Assembly: GCA_029953675.1 (NCBI GenBank)
Contig: JAMWBK010000003.1
Location: 62,001-126,000 of the forward strand
Reading direction: 5' to 3'
DNA length: 64,000 nucleotides
DNA from: Rhodosorus marinus
Taxonomy: Eukaryota; Rhodophyta; Stylonematophyceae; Stylonematales; Stylonemataceae
The notes under the pieces are model-generated. The model worked only from the letters and a program-made list of their open reading frames with translations, had not been told where the DNA came from and made no database searches. Every line of letters begins with the position of its first letter. The first letter of the stretch is position 1. Below, piece after piece: positions 53,075-63,951 of the stretch. Made by a program: the position numbers and the translations under genes.

Positions 53075-54818
53075 CTAGACTGCCTTGAGCGCCTGGGCAA
53101 CGTCGTCGATGATGTCGTTAGTACTTTCAATCCCGCACGCAAACCTGATAAACCCGTTAGTAATTCCCAGATCCATTCGCGCCTCCAGTGGCTGATCAAA
53201 GTATCCCATAATACACACTTGCTCCACTAGAGATTCAGTGCCGCCAAGGCTCGGTCCAATGTATGGAATTTTCAGCGCGTCAACGAAACGATTGGCGGCA
53301 TCGAACGTCGACTTTTCAAAAGTGGGTCCAGCAATCTGCAACCATCAGAAACAAAGCAAAACAAAGAGAAAGTAAAGCAAAGATCAGCGAACGGTTTCGA
53401 CAAATTCGTCCACGATTCCTTGCACTCCACGGAACTGCTTTCACAGTACGGCCCGAGTGAATATTTTAGAGCAAGAGGCAGGAACCGCAGTTACCTCAAA
53501 CGACAAAACTCCGCCCCAACCCTTGCACTCTTGCTTCTTTGCCGTCTCGTAGTCTGGGTGATCAGGAATGGTTGGGTACCAAACTCGCGAGATCTTCGGG
53601 TGGTGTTGCAGGAACGCGGCGAGTTTTTCCGCAGTACGATTCTGCTGCTCTATTCTCAATTCGAGCGTCTTCATTCCACGAATTAAAAGGTAGGCAGCGT
53701 GGGGATCTACCACACCTCCCAAAACCCCGTGCAGAGCCCGTACATCCGCTACCAGGTCCGCACGCCCAGCAAGAGCACCGCAGAGCACGTCGTTGTGGCC
53801 GGCAAGGTACTTAGTACCAGAGTGGATCACGAGATCCGCACCCATCGTCACCGGTTTGCAGTTCACCGGAGTCGCGAACGTCGTGTCAATGACGCTAATC
53901 ACGTCGTACTTCTTACATAGCGCCACGACCCCGGGCACGTCGACCACGCGAAGCTGTGGATTTGTAGGAGACTCTGAGAAGAATAGCGTAGCTCCCTCAG
54001 TCTTCAAAATCCTCTCAAAAGTGGCCAGATCTGCTGGATCGATAACCTATGCCACGGACGAAGAGTGTTGGTTGGTCATAAGGGAAGCGATAATGCCATA
54101 CTGCATGAAGAAGGGAGCAGACACTGCTTACGGTTGCCCGAATGCCCATCTTCGGCAGCAGCGTCCGTATGAACTGTCTAGTACGCCTGTAGCAGTCCGT
54201 CGTCACAACAATATGACCATTCTCCGGGACCAGGGCCAGGAGCATGGTAGTGGCCGCATTCATTCCCGAGGCTGAAATCAGAGCGTCCTCAGCGCGTTCT
54301 AGGGCCATGAGCTTCTCCTCCGCACTTCGGACGGTCGGGTTGCCGTAGCGCCCGTACTCGAACGACTGGTAGGATCCCATGTTGTACATGATACACTCCG
54401 CAGAATTCCGGAACGTGAATGTTGAGCTCATAACCACGGGCGTGCTAATGGCGTCTAGAATGGCTTTGGCTTTCTTTCCACCTTTCACCCTCTCCCCCCC
54501 ATGAACAGCTCGGGTAGAATCCGAACCATGCTCAATAACGGCCCGTCGACTCTCTGCGGCTCTGCCTTCCGAGATACGCTGAACCTCCAGATCAAGTGCC
54601 CGAGTTTCGTCAGCTGATTCAAGAGATTCCTCTGTAACAAATTCACGAACTGTCGCCGTCATGTCCCTGCCCTGCAACTTCTCATCTTCCTCAGATCCTA
54701 CAGGCTTTGACAGCTGCTGGGTGCATCGAACGATACACCGACCGCGCGGAGGCATGCCCCGATTCCAACCTTTATTCGATCTCGTCACGAGCGGTCCCGC
54801 ACCCACAACGAACGCCAT
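53075..54818 (-). CDS. Cystathionine gamma-synthase, plant-type, three exons
   Basis: This PLP enzyme joins an activated homoserine ester with cysteine to make cystathionine, the entry to methionine synthesis, in plastids in plants. Exons are 54818-54132, 54046-53495 and 53335-53075, giving 499 residues. Introns are 85 and 159 bp, GT-AG and phase 0. Family motifs are GSDSTRAVHGGERV, ISTPVVMSSTF, FEYGRYGNPT, SASGMNAAT, HIVVTTDCYRRTR, ESPTNPQLR and SGTKYLAGHNDV (PLP lysine near 308), then GGVLSFEV and PYIGPSLGGTESL. About 100 N-terminal residues before the core are basic and then acidic and may hold a transit peptide. The frame is open upstream of 54818 without ATG. Confidence 0.92.
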
Positions 54819-57732
54819 CTTATCACAGAATTTTGACCGCACACCCACAAACCAACCGTCAAAACGCCCTCTCGTCTAGTGCACACAGCTCACCCTCAGA
54901 ACGTACAACCCTACGGATACGCACTAAATCCACCACAAGAAGAAGAAACCAAATGCCTAACTTCAGCTCCCGCCTGACCTTTCCCCAGTGAACAATCTCT
55001 CTGGACTCGATTCCAACACCCGGAGACGAAACTACCAAACCCAAAGCAAAGCAATCCTCTGTCAATTTTTCATTGTTCGTGTCTCAAACTCAATGAAAGA
55101 ACCCTGGAAAAGGTTAAACCCCCCAAAAAGCCTTCTTTAATCAGGTGCAAAGCATCCCCTAGATACCGTACGGGTAGAAAAAGAACCTTTGTTTTACCAA
55201 TTATTTCAACTTATTCCGAATTAAAAAGTAAACTGCGATCCCCCTCTTATTGATTTTCCGCTAATACGAAACGCAGAGAAGGAGCCGAACCAAGTGCATC
55301 GTCGATTCCTGCACAGAATCTCCAAATTACTGCGTTGCAATATAGAGCAGTATAGGGGGTTGCGTATTTCTTACTATTGCTAGCATTATCCCTACTATAG
55401 AATTGTTTCTATTTAGGCTTGATTTGTCGTTGTAGTATACAAGAGCTGGCTCTATCTTCCCCCCCCCTCCAGATCTAACTGCTTTAAAGGCTTACTATAA
55501 TATTCCATGTTGTTGAAAGTTTTAGGTTGGGTTAGAAAACCTCGCGGCTAGACAAAAAAAAAGAATTTTAATAAGGGAACCTTCACGGCCGATGAAAGCC
55601 GTTTCCGCGTGCAGTTGAGAAACAATCACAAGATCGAGAACAAGCTCAAAACTTTATTCGAAAACGGATAAGAAAGGTACGCTTTCCAGCACCCCTAGCA
55701 TGAAATCGGAATTGCTTGTGATTATTTTATTATCAATTAATTTTGAAGATCTTGGTTGATTTTGCCTCACCCTCCACCTGTCACGCAAAAAGCTAATGAC
55801 GGAACTTCTGCATAAGCTCTTGAAACACTTGTTTCCTCTTTCGTCAAGGGCTGCTGTATTCCACGTAGGGGAATACTGGAAAATTGATATTGACGCCGGC
55901 TAGTAGCCAAGAGGTTAGGTTTAAAAAAGCCGAAACCCCTCAGTTTGCCCACCTGAAGGTCCTCACCTGTTTTGGAAAGGCTCTACCAACGAGGTTGGCC
56001 GGAACTGTTGCGTCGCCGTCTTATTCCATCTTCAAGGACAAGCCCTGGAAAGCTAATCCTTTGGTGATGCGCAAGCTTTTCTTATATGCCATGCCAATAG
56101 AGCAAGACGTGGAACGACTTTCTCAAGCTGCAATGCCCTTGTTCACCGGTGAAACACTCACTTCTATACACCGCTGATTTGGAGAAATATTTGTAAAAGT
56201 GGTGGGGAGTCTACTCCTGGCAGAGGATGCAACTCCCCAACTATGCTTGCATTTTGATGACTGAATGTCAGTCATTTTCTACCTAGAAACTTACTTTCGT
56301 GGGCAAGCGCAGCTGAGTTTCAGAGCAGGCTCCTGGAACTACTGATAGAGTCATTAACTGGTGGTGGTTTTACTAAGTCGCCTTATGGGCGTCATACACT
56401 AGAACATGCCCCAAGGCAGCGGTGTTCATTCCATGCCCGTCCAAAGGCTATACCGCAACTGGGCTCTCGTCAGGAGAGCGTCGTAGGTAGTCGTCATAAA
56501 CTACAAACCGAAAGAGCAAGTGTTAAAAGAGCAAACCCAAAGCCAAATCATGACCTTCAACAGGCCCCTCTTCGCAAAAGTAGACTGACAGCTTCTAAAC
56601 CATGACCATCAACACACATCTTCGAGAGCGGATCGGATTACCGGTTGCGGTCCGTGGAGTCGATAGACCTCTGCCAGGTTCGCCCAGTCAACGTCCCAGC
56701 GGGATCAACAGAACAGAATACTGAAGTTCTGTCCTTGCACCTGGATGCAGACTAATCGTAACCGTAAGCTTTACTTGGCAGCTGCCTACTGCAGCGCAAC
56801 ACTACGTCTAATCCTATCTAGGGAGAAACTTACTGGAACCCCGCTACCGGGGTCTCATGCTACGTTCAAAAGAAAAAACAGGCGCCAGCGGATTCTCCAA
56901 CTGGTCCACGCGCAAAGCGCCTAGTGCTATCTCTGCAGTACCTCGCCATAGTTGCCGGTTCATCTGCGATCTCACATCTCTCAGCTCCTCACTCCTGTGT
57001 AGTAAGTGTTTGCAGCTGTCGCGGAGAAACCCCAGACTAAACGATGATCAGACCGCAATCCTTCGCTAACCATCGTGTCCGATAATCCTCCGACAAAAGG
57101 ATGTGATCAGGGTTGAGCTTGTCAGAACGACCGCTCTACTTCCCTCCATGCATTTCAGTTCAATAGTTCGTTCTGAATTGGGGTTTCAATATTTCTCCAT
57201 CATACGAATGAACGTTGATGTGTTGTATTTTAGCTCAAATTAAGAGTGTATCCAGGTGGTCCCTTTTTCATGAATATACAAAGTAAATTTGCACAGTGAG
57301 CATGCCGCAAATGTGCCCCGAACAGTGAGTACCCAACAAATTTTTATTCGTATCGACGGTGGGCGAGCAACCGTAACAGGGGCGCATGGGACAGGTCACC
57401 GTTTGTACTCGAACCACCTTAGTTCAAGCAGGCCGGCTGCGGGATCTCGCAACTTGTCAATCCAATGGAATTGATTGAGTTGGGTTTCCCGTTAAAATGA
57501 AGATTCGAACTTGGGAGCCCGCGTCCCAATTTCCCTTTTTCTTGGTGTCCACAGCGAGCCGCTGGAAAATGAGAGCCCTCTATTTATGCTGAGGTCATTC
57601 GGAAGCTGTCTGTGCATAAGCTCAGGAAGTGAACGTTCAGGAGATTGTCTAGATAGTGTTCGTGTTCGTTATGTTTGCTGCTAACTCGTGCCGTGGACTT
57701 GCTTGAATAGAAGAAAGAGCGTGTTTGTTAAG
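54819..57732. other. Long interval without a firm gene
   Basis: A frame at 55884-56177 has no ATG near its start but ends in protein-like sequence (LFLYAMPIEQDVERLSQAAM). It could be a relic exon. The rest shows no coding signal. Homopolymer runs (C8 near 55461, A9 near 55553) are present. Confidence 0.3.
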
Positions 57733-58413
57733 ATGAATTGTGTAGGGTTTATTTTTGGTGGAGTTGGGATTGAAGACTGGAGGAAGGGGGGTGTGCTAGT
57801 ATGTCGGAGGGCGCGTCCAGTGAGGTGCGTTGAGGATGGAAGTGTTGGAGGTTTGGTCGGCGAACTTGAAAGGAGTTTGACATCTGTGAGGAGCGAGTTG
57901 GATAAATTGGAGAAGGCTGCGGGGCATTTGAGGAAGGTTGAGAGAGAGCTTATGAAAGCAAAGAACGTTTTAAAAGGAGGGGATTGTGAGAGCAGGTCCA
58001 GCTCCAGCTCCAGCTCGAATGAGGGCGAAGAGCGTAGAATGAGGAAGGAGAAGAAAAAATTGGACAAGCTAGCAAGGAAGGAGAAGCTCATGGAGTTGGA
58101 ACAGCGTCGGGAGGGGCGTGGGCTTGTAGAAGCGGAGGTTTGTACTGGCAAGCCCTGTATGAGAAATGGCGCTCTTGAAGTCTACAGTTCTCTAGAGAAT
58201 ATGGCACAAGTGAACGAAGGGCTCTCAGTACAGCAGTGCGCGTGCCTGGGGAAATGTAAAGGTACAAACCCAACCGTTAGCATCAACGGCAGCAAATTGA
58301 AGGAAAGCGTGAGCGCAACAAAAACAAGAATACGAATGGAACTGGATGAAAAAGGTAGGCTCAAGCTGCAGCGAGTACCCAAGCGTCAAAGCAGCAAGAG
58401 ATGCAAACTCTAA
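57733..58413 (+). CDS. Coiled-coil protein with C-terminal thioredoxin-like [2Fe-2S] domain
   Basis: ATG 57733 gives 226 residues. Residues 40-80 are heptad-like and charged (ELERSLTSVRSELDKLEKAA). A Ser tract lies at 86-95, and 96-130 is a Lys/Arg/Glu-rich helix. The last part is a thioredoxin-like ferredoxin with VCTGKPCMRNGALEVY (Cys137, Cys142) and QCACLGKCKG (Cys169, 171, 175). C-x4-C and C-x3-C are the expected cluster ligands. Plant DGAT3-type proteins combine a basic helical region with such a domain, so a DGAT3-like role is possible but unproven; plastid electron transfer is another option. The gene has no intron. The C-terminus is basic. Confidence 0.75.
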   Translation: MNCVGFIFGGVGIEDWRKGGVLVCRRARPVRCVEDGSVGGLVGELERSLTSVRSELDKLEKAAGHLRKVERELMKAKNVLKGGDCESRSSSSSSSNEGEERRMRKEKKKLDKLARKEKLMELEQRREGRGLVEAEVCTGKPCMRNGALEVYSSLENMAQVNEGLSVQQCACLGKCKGTNPTVSINGSKLKESVSATKTRIRMELDEKGRLKLQRVPKRQSSKRCKL

Positions 58414-60328
58414 ACTTATTCCCTGCTCCGCCTGATGTTCGTTCTGCCGTAGTTTTCCAACCCGAGCGTGAAAAAGAACTACCCGATGTCTCCAGGGAGC
58501 GACCCCAAATCATGTTGAATGGCAAAGATGCACCGGAGTTCGTTGTTGCTCAACTAATGGAGGGACTATAGCCCCCAACCCGTCCCTCCATGTAACCCGA
58601 CTGCTACTAACTAGACTGAACAACAACTGCTCTATGGCTTCGGAGCTAAGACTCTGCACATGTGATAGACTAGTTCAAGCCTTGACAAGCTCTTGGAGTA
58701 GCTCGTCGACCGGACGGGAGGCCCTTCTCGAGACGGTTTCGACGAGCAAGTAGTAGGGTTCTTTTAGCATTCCAATGCGTAATCTAAAAGCTTGAGAATC
58801 GATGTTGGTGAATCGTACTCAGAAGAGAAAACACAGGTTCCTCTGAAGCCACGTGACCAGCCGGGCGAACATGGCTGCCCCCCCAAAACGCTTGACTCTG
58901 ACGGACTCCTTCGAGGCTGGCAGCCAACACGCATGCATAGAAGCAATGGCGTTCGGTTCATGCGATTGGGTGCAGCGTGTTAGTCAGATACTCAATCATG
59001 TCTTCACCTGCAGAGGCTCTAGCTACTCGAAAGTCCCTTGCGCGTCCACGCGATCACGAAAATTTTCAAGCTTCTACATATTCAGGTAACGCGACTATGG
59101 AATGAGACCATTCCTCCAGACATAAACGGGAGTGCACGTCTGTCTCGAGGACTGGTAAACTGGTCCATTCTTACTGTGGGACAAGACAAATAGACCAAAA
59201 TCTCTTCCGACAAGTTCAGGTGAAACACTCAAATCGAAGGAACCACCTCAGCCTGCGCACTATCCAAACATCTGATAAGTGCATTTGTCCAACATAAACC
59301 AAACCTGCCTATCATTTGAAGAGCCGGGCAGCGATGAAACAAGAAAGGTATTAGCCTTATGCAACTGAAAAAAAGCAGGCACTCTCTGTACTCTTCTTTC
59401 GATGCCATCAGACGCAAATTATTGTTGTTATCATTCATAAACGCAATGTCAACCAAACTGTGAAGTTTAGCGCAAAATTGTCTTCTTCATCGGCAACGGA
59501 GGGACAGTGCAAAAACAGAGCGAGCCCAGCCTGTTGGCTAACAATCAGCCCTTGCTGCTGTCATTGCCAAGAGACATACCTGGAGGAGTCTCGTTGGTGC
59601 ACTAAGAAGAGCCCTCATCATAGGACTTGTACACGGCACAGTTTGACTACAGTCACATTGCTTTCAGAGAGCTACCTAGAACCTCTGACCAAACGAAACA
59701 TCAAAAGCCACCGGTTTCTTCAGAGGCCACGGATCACATATTTGCTCTTTACAACTAAAGGCTCGGTGGTCAGAGAATTGTAGTCTAGAACGTTCCTTCA
59801 CCATTGCCGTAGCGTCTGGTTACTAAGAAAGTTAATCTTCATCATTTGCACTCAAATGTTTAACCAAGCAAAATTGCTGACCCGCTCACCGTTAATAAGC
59901 TTCAAAGCTTCACTGAGAGGGGTGATCTGGCGCCTGATCTGTCCTGTCCAACACAAAAGTGAAGTTGAGTCAGCAAGGTTTCCTCAACTCAATGTAGGCA
60001 GAAAGGTTTCTCCAACTCCATCTGAAGCCCTCGCCCTGGTGTCGGGCTACGCCGAAATAAGTCCGAAGCTTGGATGTGTATGTGCGCCTTCGCATTTCTC
60101 TTTCATCAGTCCTATCATTTGATAGTCCCCACATTTTTTTGTTTTTGGATTGTTCTTAAAAAAATGGATCGGATTCGTCATCTAATAAAACATGATATCA
60201 TCATCTGAAACAGCAAATACAGAAAGGACACACACACACACACGAATCTGCGGCGATTGCCGTCGAGGCCTTGCAGGAGTCCACAAGCAGACCTCCGTAC
60301 CAGGACAAAGAAGACAGCTTGAAAAACA
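58414..60328. other. Interval without a recognised gene
   Basis: Several frames of 60-110 codons occur on both strands but overlap each other and lack protein-like composition. A short CA repeat lies at 60227-60243. Confidence 0.3.
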
Positions 60329-60568
60329 ATGGATTTGCGTCTTACCATTCGATTAACTGCCCGCTACACAAACCCGCTCTCATCACCGTTCCCGCTGATC
60401 CGCCTCCAAGGCAATGGATCTTCGAAAACTAGGTTAATTCTGCCGCCACGGAGAAGTGACGAAAACTTCCAAGGTCAAATTGAAAGCGCCACACGCAACT
60501 GGATCATGCAAACGGCATATATTACAACCCCGTCACAGAACCAGGGTCCAACAGTTGTCCTTTATTGA
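60329..60568 (+). CDS. Possible small ORF ending in a hairpin
   Basis: ATG 60329 opens 79 codons rich in Arg, Pro and Ser with no recognised motif. Its stop TGA (60566-60568) overlaps the first base pairs of the hairpin at 60567-60602. The coding status is weak. Confidence 0.25.
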   Translation: MDLRLTIRLTARYTNPLSSPFPLIRLQGNGSSKTRLILPPRRSDENFQGQIESATRNWIMQTAYITTPSQNQGPTVVLY

Positions 60569-60602
60569 TAGCGTCGGCGAATTTTTTTTCGCCGACGCTA
60601 TC
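60567..60602. terminator. Perfect 15-bp hairpin with T6 loop
   Basis: GATAGCGTCGGCGAA and TTCGCCGACGCTATC flank TTTTTT. The stem is perfect and GC-rich at its centre. In bacteria this would suggest a terminator. In a nuclear genome a 3'-end stem-loop, a small RNA precursor or a replication-derived palindrome are options. The function is unknown. Confidence 0.4.
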
Positions 60603-60888
60603 TGCGCAGCTTCCACTTTCATCGCACTACACGCATATAAAGCTGAAATCCTTTCATCCTCGTGATGATTGTGCGATCCCCCCTCATTCCCTGCATAATT
60701 CCTTCCAATCGGCCTCAATGTACCCACTGCGACGGTCCCGGAGCTTTACACTTTGACCGTACGCCGCACGGCGACTAATGGTTTTAAAACAAAACTTGCT
60801 CAACACGATCCAGTTCGCATCCAATAGTACCGATGCGATACTATTAAAGTGTGGTCGTAATACTAATACTATTGGGGGGAGGGGGGGG

Positions 60889-61014
60889 TTGTTGTGCCAA
60901 GTGGGTCGGGCTTTTCGCGTCCCCCCCGCGCTTAAACCCCGCTCTGCTTTCGCGGGTTTAACCGCTTCTGGGTCGTAAACAGCGGAAAAACCCAACCCAC
61001 TTTGCCACAACCCT
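60889..61014. repeat. MITE-like inverted-repeat element, copy 3
   Basis: The arms GTTGTGCCAAGTGGGTCGGG and its near-complement (CCCAACCCACTTTGCCACAAC on the other side) match copy 2. The centre TCGCGGGTTTAACCGCTTCT and GTCGTAAACAGCGGAAAAAC are shared. It is preceded by a G-rich run, and CCCTA closes it. Confidence 0.7.
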
Positions 61015-61384
61015 AGTACCTAGCGCCATAGGGCCAGCCCCATGTAGGTTTCGATAGGGCACTGCCATAATGAAAACAATTCGAAATGTCCCCCCTCGAT
61101 TCTGAACCATTTTCATAGGGCCATACAGCCATTTTTAATTCTATCCACGCTGCCCAATGCGGTTAATTCATGCCCTAGGTTTGTAGTGTTTTGGTTAATA
61201 AAATAGGCTATTTTGACGTGCATTCGTATTATGAAGAAAAAGCATTCCCCTTTCTATATAATGAATTATTCAACTAAAATTCACGATATCATGTCAATGG
61301 AGGACCTACCTCCATTGACATTAATTCACCGAACACACTCCTTTCCTAAGGGTAGTTAGTCTCTGAATAAACGGATGATGATGA

Positions 61385-61650
61385 AGATTCGACTGAACGA
61401 GCCTTCAGACGCCGAGGCGTTGACGAATCCTACATTTCGGGGCTCTTCGCCGTTTGATCGGTTTGTACCGCTCATTATCGAGTTCTTTGGTCTCTTAGTC
61501 CGTGGTTAGTTGTGTCTTTCGTGATGACCCCGGATGTCTTTACCGCCTCCTCATGGTTCTATCTTTGACACCCTGGGGCTCCAACGCAGCTTTAATGTTC
61601 CGCGCGGGTCATCAGCCTCTCCCTTTAGGCTCCGAATAAACGCATGGTGA
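61385..61650 (+). pseudogene. Decayed family B-like ORF2 end
   Basis: The plus strand reads DRFVPLIIEFFGLL, matching HRLIPLIIECFGFM of family B, then weaker similarity through SNAALM, and a terminus GGCTCCGAATAAACG like the family B tail. A similar CTCTGAATAAACGG tail sits just before it at 61361. GATGATGAT repeats follow both. It is an old, truncated copy. Confidence 0.6.
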
Positions 61651-61767
61651 TGATGAACTTCAGTGCCAACCGCAGAGTTTTAGCGGTATAAGTAGCTAAA
61701 ACAAGTAGGCGGGTAAGGAGCGCTCTGCCGGGCTTCTTGAAATCGATATCGCAAGTACATGGAGAGA

Positions 61768-62151
61768 CTAGAGAGGAATAATTCCGGTGAAGGTTTTGCG
61801 AGCAGGAGCCTGCCGCTTTTTGAGAGATCCTGAGGAGGTGAAAGTGTTGTCCATATTTTCCTTGTTGACGGATTTTAAAGAGGTAAAAACGGACTGACTG
61901 AGGAAACACCTCATCAATTGTCCCTGGGGAGGATTGCTGAGGGGTCCGGTAGCATGCCAACCGATTCCAGCGCCGTGGTCAAAGCTTTCCCAATACTCCC
62001 TTAACCATCCGACAGAATCGATCTTACAAGCTCGAACCCTATCCATCCATTTCACAACTCCTCTGCTTTTGAAGTGGATGGGGTTAGGGAAGAAGTGTTG
62101 CATAGATGCTGCGATCAGCAGCAGGCAAGCGGTTATGCTTGAGGTGGGCAT
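61768..62151 (-). CDS. Unrecognised ORF, 127 residues
   Basis: ATG 62151 opens a frame with ACKIDSVGWLREYWESFDHG in the middle, which looks protein-like, and a basic end. The frame is open upstream without ATG. No family is recognised. It may be a gene fragment, as the 3' end of a dead retroelement lies next to it. Confidence 0.25.
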   Translation of the reverse strand: MPTSSITACLLLIAASMQHFFPNPIHFKSRGVVKWMDRVRACKIDSVGWLREYWESFDHGAGIGWHATGPLSNPPQGQLMRCFLSQSVFTSLKSVNKENMDNTFTSSGSLKKRQAPARKTFTGIIPL

Positions 62152-62457
62152 GGGGCATGCCCCAATGCTTGATGTCGGGATTTGGGTGGTTGCAGAAGTA
62201 GGTGAGAAGTTCTCCTGGGGGGTCTTGTGAAAGCTGCTGCTTCTCAAGGAGCTGGTCCACCTTTATAATGAATTTCACTTCGATAACTCATTTTAATGGG
62301 GCATTCAATTTATTTTCATTACAGGACCGAACGTCAATATATTGTAGTATAATTGTATTAATGGCATATGGCAATGCCGCTATTTTTTCCTGAATATGAA
62401 ATAAATGTACTCTGATGCAGACCAAATTTTTTTTGCGCACAGGCTGAATGATGCGCC

Positions 62458-62595
62458 CCAAGACCAAGGGTCATCGGTCCTTTTTCTGGTCATCGGTCCT
62501 TTTTCTATCAGCATCGAATTGAGCCATTCAATTTCAATGCGCATGCCATTGCCCCATTGACCCCAGCTCTCCAAGTTATGCCAGTGGCATAACTT
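62458..62595. repeat. Short direct repeat and hairpin
   Basis: GGTCATCGGTCCTTTTTCT occurs twice back to back (from about 62469). At 62573-62595 AAGTTATGCC and GGCATAACTT form a perfect 10-bp inverted repeat around AGT. Confidence 0.6.
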
Positions 62596-62602
62596 ATGGG
62601 AT

Positions 62603-62905
62603 CTACTTTCCCAAACTCACGCGCAGTCTAGGGTTACGATAGGCGGCTTGAGACAAATTCTGGCTGTGGGCAATGAAAACGTGAGAAGTGTTGGCTGGTA
62701 ATATTGTTGGAAGGTCAGACAGGGTAGCGTAGTAAGAGTAAAAGAAGCCACCGAAGTCTGGAGAAATACGAATGAGGTCACGTACTTCTAACAAAAGGCA
62801 ACTTGGCAGGGCCTTTTGCTTAGCAGTCCGAGGATTGGCCCCCTTTTTTCTGGAACACGCCGTTTTGAGGGGAGGAGGGCGTACCGTGGACGCAGTTTTT
62901 AGCAT
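62603..62905 (-). CDS. Unrecognised ORF, 100 residues
   Basis: ATG 62905. The sequence starts basic (SRKKGANPRTAKQKALPSC) and continues with DFGGFFYSYYATLSDLPTIL. No family is recognised. A plus-strand frame overlaps it, and neither can be chosen with confidence. Confidence 0.25.
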   Translation of the reverse strand: MLKTASTVRPPPLKTACSRKKGANPRTAKQKALPSCLLLEVRDLIRISPDFGGFFYSYYATLSDLPTILPANTSHVFIAHSQNLSQAAYRNPRLRVSLGK

Positions 62906-63154
62906 CGCTTTCCCTTCGTGTAGGGCGCACAGGCTTCGGATCTTCTCCTACTTGAGGAGGTTTGCCACGTCGCCTCACTGCCTGGCTTCGCGAATCAGTA
63001 AAGAGAGAGCTAGACCCTCCGGACCATCACTAGGTTTCTTCGATGGAATGAGGAGAAAAGTTAAGCTTCGTTCATGGATCCTGTGGAGCTTCAGTCTGTT
63101 CGGGCGCACTCATCTGACAGTCCTCGTCCATGCGCATTGCTGGTTGCTCGGAGA

Positions 63155-63343
63155 TCATCGATGAATCCCAATAGGTCTGCTTTGCGGAGAATTCTCAGGT
63201 TTCACCGCAGGAAGGCCGGATAATCGTTTTTCTGTTGCGTCATCAGGTGTGTCCATCGGTTCACAAGCAATCCAGGCTAGAACATGATCACAATTTAAAG
63301 GGACCCCAGGGATGACGGTGACGTGTAAGCACGCGGCCGTCAT
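63155..63343 (-). CDS. Unrecognised small ORF, 62 residues
   Basis: ATG 63343 opens MTAACLHVTVIPGVPLNCDH and an acidic middle. A GCG-gtgaaacc sequence within could be a splice donor, so this may be a first exon. No family is recognised. Confidence 0.25.
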   Translation of the reverse strand: MTAACLHVTVIPGVPLNCDHVLAWIACEPMDTPDDATEKRLSGLPAVKPENSPQSRPIGIHR

Positions 63344-63951
63344 CACTGATCATGAAGCATCCAGCGATCGCTCGGGGAGCCATCAGCATTTTGCATGTAG
63401 AAAATCTATAGAATGGTATCTGTGCGTTATTAAAGGTATGGGGTCAGATTCCTGAGGAAACGAAGGATAATCAGAGAGAAACAAACTCAAAACGATATTT
63501 CGTTTGGAGATAAAAGTTCCGATGGAGCTTGTTTTGAAGTCTGGTAATCTGGCTAAAAGGACCGTGCTTTACTGTATCGGTTGAGCAGTTCGGAGACCTC
63601 TTCACGTTGAGCATATCCTCCTAAACACAGAAAAATCGCGCTGCTCAAGTGCCCATTGCAAACTGGGTCTCAACCCTCCTTCCCCTCACTTCCCTCAAGA
63701 AAAGACATATCCACGAAAAAACTAGCAAATCACGAGCTTCTCTGTCCGCTGACACTGGTCATATGATACTCCTCAGATCTAGTCTCGGAGACCAATCCTC
63801 AAAACCCACATATGAAAAACGCAAAAGGACCAACAGCTCACCCCCCCAAAAAGAAAAGCAACCCAAGAACTGACACCTTCCGCACGCAGCGAACCTTTGA
63901 ATTCAGCGAAAAAAGCTTGCATCCCTTTCAGAAGCGTACCGGAGAGGTACC

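Noticed and set aside
55884-56177. Frame with protein-like end (LFLYAMPIEQDVERL)
   Set aside because: It has no ATG near its start, no recognised motif and no clear splice sites. It is kept only as a possible relic in the interval description.
57480-57540. tRNA-like T-loop word (AAGTTCGAATCT on the minus strand)
   Set aside because: The flanks do not form a T stem, and no acceptor or anticodon arm could be drawn.
62772-63164. Plus-strand frame of 130 codons near the right edge
   Set aside because: It overlaps two minus-strand frames of similar quality, is Arg/Ser/Phe-rich and has no motif.
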